Positions 4,327-7,292 of a stretch of 7,292 nucleotides of DNA are shown piece by piece. Position numbers and translations under genes: made by a program. Below the pieces are notes generated by a model that searched no databases, was not told the DNA's origin, and saw only the letters and a list, made by a program, of their open reading frames with translations. Positions within the stretch are counted from its first letter, which is position 1; the number at the start of each line of letters is the position of its first letter. The stretch comes from Bacteroidia bacterium. Lineage in GTDB: Bacteria > Bacteroidota > Bacteroidia > Bacteroidales > P3. The stretch covers positions 1-7,292 of the forward strand of contig BNXT01000063.1 of assembly GCA_025999775.1 (NCBI GenBank). The letters are read 5' to 3'.

Positions 4327-7176
4327 TTACTTTTTCACCACTTTCGTGTATTGCCCATCCACGTGGATGATGTACGTGCCGGATGGCAATGGGGACAGGT
4401 CGAGGGCGATTTTGTCATGACCTGTTGAAGCGCCGTCATTGGGTACTGTGCGTATAGTCCCTGCAACTTTGTTGCCATTGATGTCATACACTGTAACGAC
4501 AGGGTTTTGTGCGTTCGTTTCGATATACACCATGCCCGTGGTAGGATTAGGAAACACTGCTACCGCCACCGTGGTGGAAACCACGCTGTTGGTGGTAGGT
4601 ATCGTATCACTGATGACAATATAGACGGTGTCGGTCAGATAGACCGTGTCGTATAGGAAAATTGTATCATACAATAGGATTGTGTCATTGATGACGCTAT
4701 ATGCCGTATCTATTGTATGGATGGTGTCGTACAGGGTGAGATAGGTTGTATCGGGATGAGCGAGTGCGTTTTGCCATGCGGTAAACAAACGTAATGTGTC
4801 ATTTTGTAACTGTGCGATTTGGGCTTTTAGAGCATCTATCTCTTGCTTCAAACTATCGATTTCCACAGAAGTTATTGTACCAAACTCTTTCCACACATCG
4901 GCAGCTTGGTAGGCTGCCAACGAACCAGTGGGGACATATAGGGTATCGCTGCTTAGAGAGACATTGGTAAATACGTCGCTTGTAATGGTTTGTGGTACAG
5001 GATTCAAATTGGTAACACTCGTCAAGCCGATACATCTATAAAACGCACCCTCACCAATACTCGTTACACTATTCGGAATGGTTAAACTGCCCGTTAAGCC
5101 GCTACAGTCAGCAAACGCCCATGCTTCAATACTCGTTACACTGTTTGGGATTGTAAAAGCGCCTGTTTTTCCACCCGGATAAGCCACAAGCGTATCCATC
5201 GTTTTAGTATATACTACGCCATTCTCGGACTTATACCGTATATTGCCTATTTCCACATTAAACGAAGTTAGTTTACAACCCTGAAACGAATCACCAGCAA
5301 TACTTGTTACACTGTTCGGAATTGTTAAATTGCCTGTTAAACCGCTACAGCCCTGAAACGCGGCAATCCCAATGCTCATTACACCGTTCGGAATAGTTAA
5401 ACTGCCCGTCACACCGCTGCAGCCATAAAATGCCCTATCCCCGATGCGCATTACACTATTTGGAATTGTTATACTTGTCAATTTACGAAAGTTATAGAAC
5501 GCATAATTGGGAATAACTTTTACATTATTACCAATGTTTACGGTTACAATATTGGTGTCATTATACCACACATTACTACTGAATGACGCGCAGCTATCGG
5601 CATTGAAATTCACCGTCGTTAAGCCGATACAGTTATAAAACGCATAACTCCCGATGCTTGTTACACTGTTCGGGATGGTTACACTCGTCAATCCGCTACA
5701 TCCACTAAACGCCAAACTTCCGATGCTCGTTACACTATTTCCTATCGTTACACTCGTCAAACCGCTACAATTCTGAAACGCCCAATCCCCGATGCTTGTT
5801 ACACTATTCGGGATGGTTACACTCGTCAATCCGCTACATCCACTAAACGCAGAACTCCCGATGCTCGTTACACTATTCGGGATGGTTACACTCGTCAATC
5901 CGCTACATCCACTAAACGCAGAACTCCCGATGCTTGTTACACCCGATTGTATTATCGCTGTTTTTATAGGGAGATAACGCCATGGTGCAGAAGATTCATA
6001 CGTATAATCCTTCATCGCTCCGGTTCCACTGATAGTCAAAGTATGGGTAGCTATTTCATATTCAGCTTTTACATCTGTAGCATTAGGCGTACCAATATTC
6101 CAACTAATGGCTACGGTATCTGGTTTCACAATAGTACCAAAATTTTTCCATACATTAGCAGCTTTATATGTATCTATCGCAGTTTCCGGCACAAATAGAA
6201 ACCGATTCGACAAGTCCGCAGGAAACGCTGTGCTTGATATAATCTGAGGCGTGGTACACGTCGTTTTTACAATAAGTAAATTACTACATCCCGAGAAAAC
6301 ATAGTTAGGTAGGGTTTGTACGCTATCACCTATATTCACTATGCTAATTGTATTATAAAATGGGGAATTACTTGCAGATGAAAAATTTGGTATATTCTTG
6401 GCATTGTAATTTACAGTTGACAAACCGTTACATCCAGAAAACGCATAATTCCCGATGCTCGTTACGCTGTTCGGTATCTCTACACTCGTCAATCCGCTAC
6501 ATCCAGAAAACGCAGAACTTCCGATGCTCGTTACACTATTCGGTATCTCCACACTCGTCAAGCCGATACAGCTATAAAACGCCTGATCCCCGATGCTCGT
6601 TACACTGTTTGGAATCGTAAAAGCGCCAGTTTTGCCAGTCGGATAAGCCACAATCGTATCCTTTGCTTTGCTATATACTACTCCGTTCTCAGATGAATAA
6701 CGTATATTTCCACTTCCTACGTTAAATGTAGTCAATCCGCTACATCCAGAAAACGTATAACTCCTGATGCTCGTTACACTATTTCCTATCGTTACACTCG
6801 TCAAACCGCTACAATTCTGAAACGCCTGATCCCCGATGCTCGTTACACTATTCGGTATCTCTACACTCGTCAAGCCGCTACAGCTATAAAACGCCTGATC
6901 CCCGATGCTCGTTACACTATTCGGTATCTCCACACTCGTCAAGTCGCTACAGCTATAAAACGCAGAACTTCCGATACTCATTACACCATACGGTATTGTA
7001 AAAGCGCCTGTTTTCCCTGTCGGATAAGCCACAATCGTATCCTTTGCTTTACTATATACTACTCCGTTCTCAGATGAATAACGTGTATTTCCACTTCCTA
7101 CGTTAAATGTAGTCAAACCGCTACATCCACCAAACGCAGAATTCCCGATGCTCGTTACACTATTCGGTATCCACAC
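4327..7176 (-). CDS. BspA-like leucine-rich-repeat surface protein with T9SS sorting domain, 5'-truncated
   Basis: This is a 949-codon open frame for a secreted, surface-anchored repeat protein. Residues 1-350 and 406-770 are two LRR_5 (BspA/TpLRR) modules of about 23-residue repeats with consensus [22 protein letters not shown]. Each module ends in a similar cap ([20 protein letters not shown] and [20 protein letters not shown]). A non-repeat linker (351-405) with [13 protein letters not shown] and SAPW is common in BspA-like proteins. A coiled coil (771-793), a DT-rich stalk (809-860) and a type A T9SS sorting domain (about 873-949: [35 protein letters not shown]) follow. The family includes adhesins that bind host proteins or other bacteria; the ligand here is unknown. 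There is no signal peptide: the frame starts mid-repeat (nominal GTG 7176), and sequence upstream of about 7171 is hutH. The true 5' end is therefore missing. Confidence 0.93.
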   Translation of the reverse strand: MWIPNSVTSIGNSAFGGCSGLTTFNVGSGNTRYSSENGVVYSKAKDTIVAYPTGKTGAFTIPYGVMSIGSSAFYSCSDLTSVEIPNSVTSIGDQAFYSCSGLTSVEIPNSVTSIGDQAFQNCSGLTSVTIGNSVTSIRSYTFSGCSGLTTFNVGSGNIRYSSENGVVYSKAKDTIVAYPTGKTGAFTIPNSVTSIGDQAFYSCIGLTSVEIPNSVTSIGSSAFSGCSGLTSVEIPNSVTSIGNYAFSGCNGLSTVNYNAKNIPNFSSASNSPFYNTISIVNIGDSVQTLPNYVFSGCSNLLIVKTTCTTPQIISSTAFPADLSNRFLFVPETAIDTYKAANVWKNFGTIVKPDTVAISWNIGTPNATDVKAEYEIATHTLTISGTGAMKDYTYESSAPWRYLPIKTAIIQSGVTSIGSSAFSGCSGLTSVTIPNSVTSIGSSAFSGCSGLTSVTIPNSVTSIGDWAFQNCSGLTSVTIGNSVTSIGSLAFSGCSGLTSVTIPNSVTSIGSYAFYNCIGLTTVNFNADSCASFSSNVWYNDTNIVTVNIGNNVKVIPNYAFYNFRKLTSITIPNSVMRIGDRAFYGCSGVTGSLTIPNGVMSIGIAAFQGCSGLTGNLTIPNSVTSIAGDSFQGCKLTSFNVEIGNIRYKSENGVVYTKTMDTLVAYPGGKTGAFTIPNSVTSIEAWAFADCSGLTGSLTIPNSVTSIGEGAFYRCIGLTSVTNLNPVPQTITSDVFTNVSLSSDTLYVPTGSLAAYQAADVWKEFGTITSVEIDSLKQEIDALKAQIAQLQNDTLRLFTAWQNALAHPDTTYLTLYDTIHTIDTAYSVINDTILLYDTIFLYDTVYLTDTVYIVISDTIPTTNSVVSTTVAVAVFPNPTTGMVYIETNAQNPVVTVYDINGNKVAGTIRTVPNDGASTGHDKIALDLSPLPSGTYIIHVDGQYTKVVKK
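4330..4560 (-). other. T9SS type A C-terminal sorting domain
   Basis: The last 77 codons fit the Por secretion C-terminal sorting family: an [14 protein letters not shown] start, a beta-rich middle with [27 protein letters not shown], and a terminal KVVKK. In this family the domain directs export through the outer-membrane type IX system and is then cleaved, with the cargo attached to anionic LPS. It implies that the genome encodes the Por/Spr machinery and that the intact gene once had a Sec signal peptide. Confidence 0.93.
4597..4752 (-). repeat. DT-rich stalk repeats in the BspA-like protein
   Basis: Residues 809-860 repeat a short Asp-Thr unit: [44 protein letters not shown]. The unit is about 5-9 residues and alternates Asp-Thr with Ile/Val/Tyr/Leu. 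It lies between a predicted coiled coil (771-793, [19 protein letters not shown]) and the sorting domain. The spacing suggests a beta-rich or extended stalk that lifts the LRR modules off the cell surface, but that is inference from position and composition. Confidence 0.75.
5802..5939 (-). repeat. Near-perfect tandem 69-bp LRR units
   Basis: Bases 5802-5870 and 5871-5939 differ by one base (C/T near 5934), so two adjacent 23-residue LRR units are almost identical at DNA level. Neighbouring units on either side are more diverged. This indicates a recent duplication or gene conversion and is a likely spot for unit gain or loss, or for assembly collapse. Confidence 0.85.
6610..7107 (-). repeat. 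Duplicated 'island' cassette within the LRR array
   Basis: A 39-residue insert that breaks the 23-residue rhythm ([20 protein letters not shown] followed by [19 protein letters not shown]) occurs at 6991-7107 and again at 6610-6726. The copies match at about 109 of 117 bases by hand count. A third, diverged copy is at 5146-5262, in the second LRR module. The two close copies are 381 bp apart, exactly 127 codons, so a block of island plus LRR units seems to have been duplicated in frame. Confidence 0.85.
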
Positions 7177-7292
7177 AAGCTGGCATACATAGTTGTTTGT
7201 TTTGACTTACAATAGAGGCAGCAGTGTATTGGGGAATCATAAAGCCGCTGTTCAGTCCGGGATGCGCTACCAAAAAACTGGGTAAGTCACGT
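7160..7292 (-). pseudogene. hutH: Histidine ammonia-lyase fragment, truncated by the LRR sequence
   Basis: On the minus strand, codons from 7291 to 7166 encode 42 residues containing [32 protein letters not shown] and PACVD. This matches the conserved C-terminal-half segment of histidine ammonia-lyase (NSGFMxxQxTAA, SENK/SQNK, PASVDS), the enzyme that deaminates histidine to urocanate. The family normally continues with a SxxQEDHVSM segment and roughly 110 more residues. Instead, after the Asp-Thr pair (7171-7166) the DNA becomes BspA-type repeat and the hutH frame stops at TAG 7162-7160. The MIO active-site Ala-Ser-Gly would lie outside the window. The piece is in a different frame from the LRR protein, so it does not encode a fusion. 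Confidence 0.87.

Noticed and set aside
4439..6620. Other-frame open frames within the LRR gene (for example 4439-4624, 4853-5035, 5792-5977, 5947-6198, 6348-6620)
   Set aside because: Repeats whose length is a multiple of three keep secondary frames open; the peptides simply echo the DNA repeat.
5640..7160. CRISPR-like array because of regularly spaced repeats
   Set aside because: The period is 69 bp, repeats are contiguous and coding for LRR units, and there are no unique spacers or cas genes.
7160..7292. A true HutH-LRR fusion protein
   Set aside because: The hutH frame reaches a stop at 7162-7160 and the LRR frame is different; fusion would need a frameshift.

Overview
The window looks like chromosomal DNA of an anaerobic Bacteroidota bacterium, most likely order Bacteroidales. 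Three things point that way: a type IX secretion (T9SS) C-terminal sorting domain on a BspA-like leucine-rich-repeat protein, two copies of the Bacteroidota -7 promoter octamer TATCTTTG (one with a TTTG box 19 bp upstream), and genes without clear Shine-Dalgarno sequences. The species cannot be named from the sequence. The window may be a whole contig or a contig end, because both edges cut genes.

Left part, + strand (1-1200): the last 37 codons of an unrecognised gene, then a promoter overlapping its stop codon, then a compact three-gene operon. This is mgsA (methylglyoxal synthase), rnpA (RNase P protein, GTG start 2 nt after the mgsA stop) and yidD (membrane-insertion factor, ATG 1 nt after the rnpA stop). 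rnpA and yidD are a usual pair; a methylglyoxal synthase leading them is less usual.

Middle, - strand (1204-3829): a promoter, then pruA (1-pyrroline-5-carboxylate dehydrogenase) and, 19 bp downstream, nadA (quinolinate synthase). nadA converges on yidD with only 3 bp between their stops. The pair links the last step of proline breakdown to glutamate with the iron-sulfur enzyme of NAD synthesis.

Intergenic 3767-4326 (560 bp): no conventional gene. It holds the pruA leader and promoter, then a 412-bp imperfect inverted-repeat element (3863-4274) with roughly 24-bp terminal inverted repeats and three small hairpins per arm, then a likely terminator for the gene to its right.

Right part, - strand (4327-7292): a 949-codon open frame for a BspA-like surface protein. 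It has two LRR_5 modules, a coiled coil, a Thr/Asp/Tyr-rich 'DT' repeat stalk and a T9SS type A sorting domain. It has no signal peptide, because at about 7166-7171 the sequence changes abruptly into an out-of-frame piece of histidine ammonia-lyase (hutH) on the same strand. Both genes are broken at that point, by a genuine illegitimate recombination or by an assembly chimera. This junction and the inverted-repeat element are the two things most worth checking. I found no defence system, CRISPR array, tRNA, rRNA or transposase.
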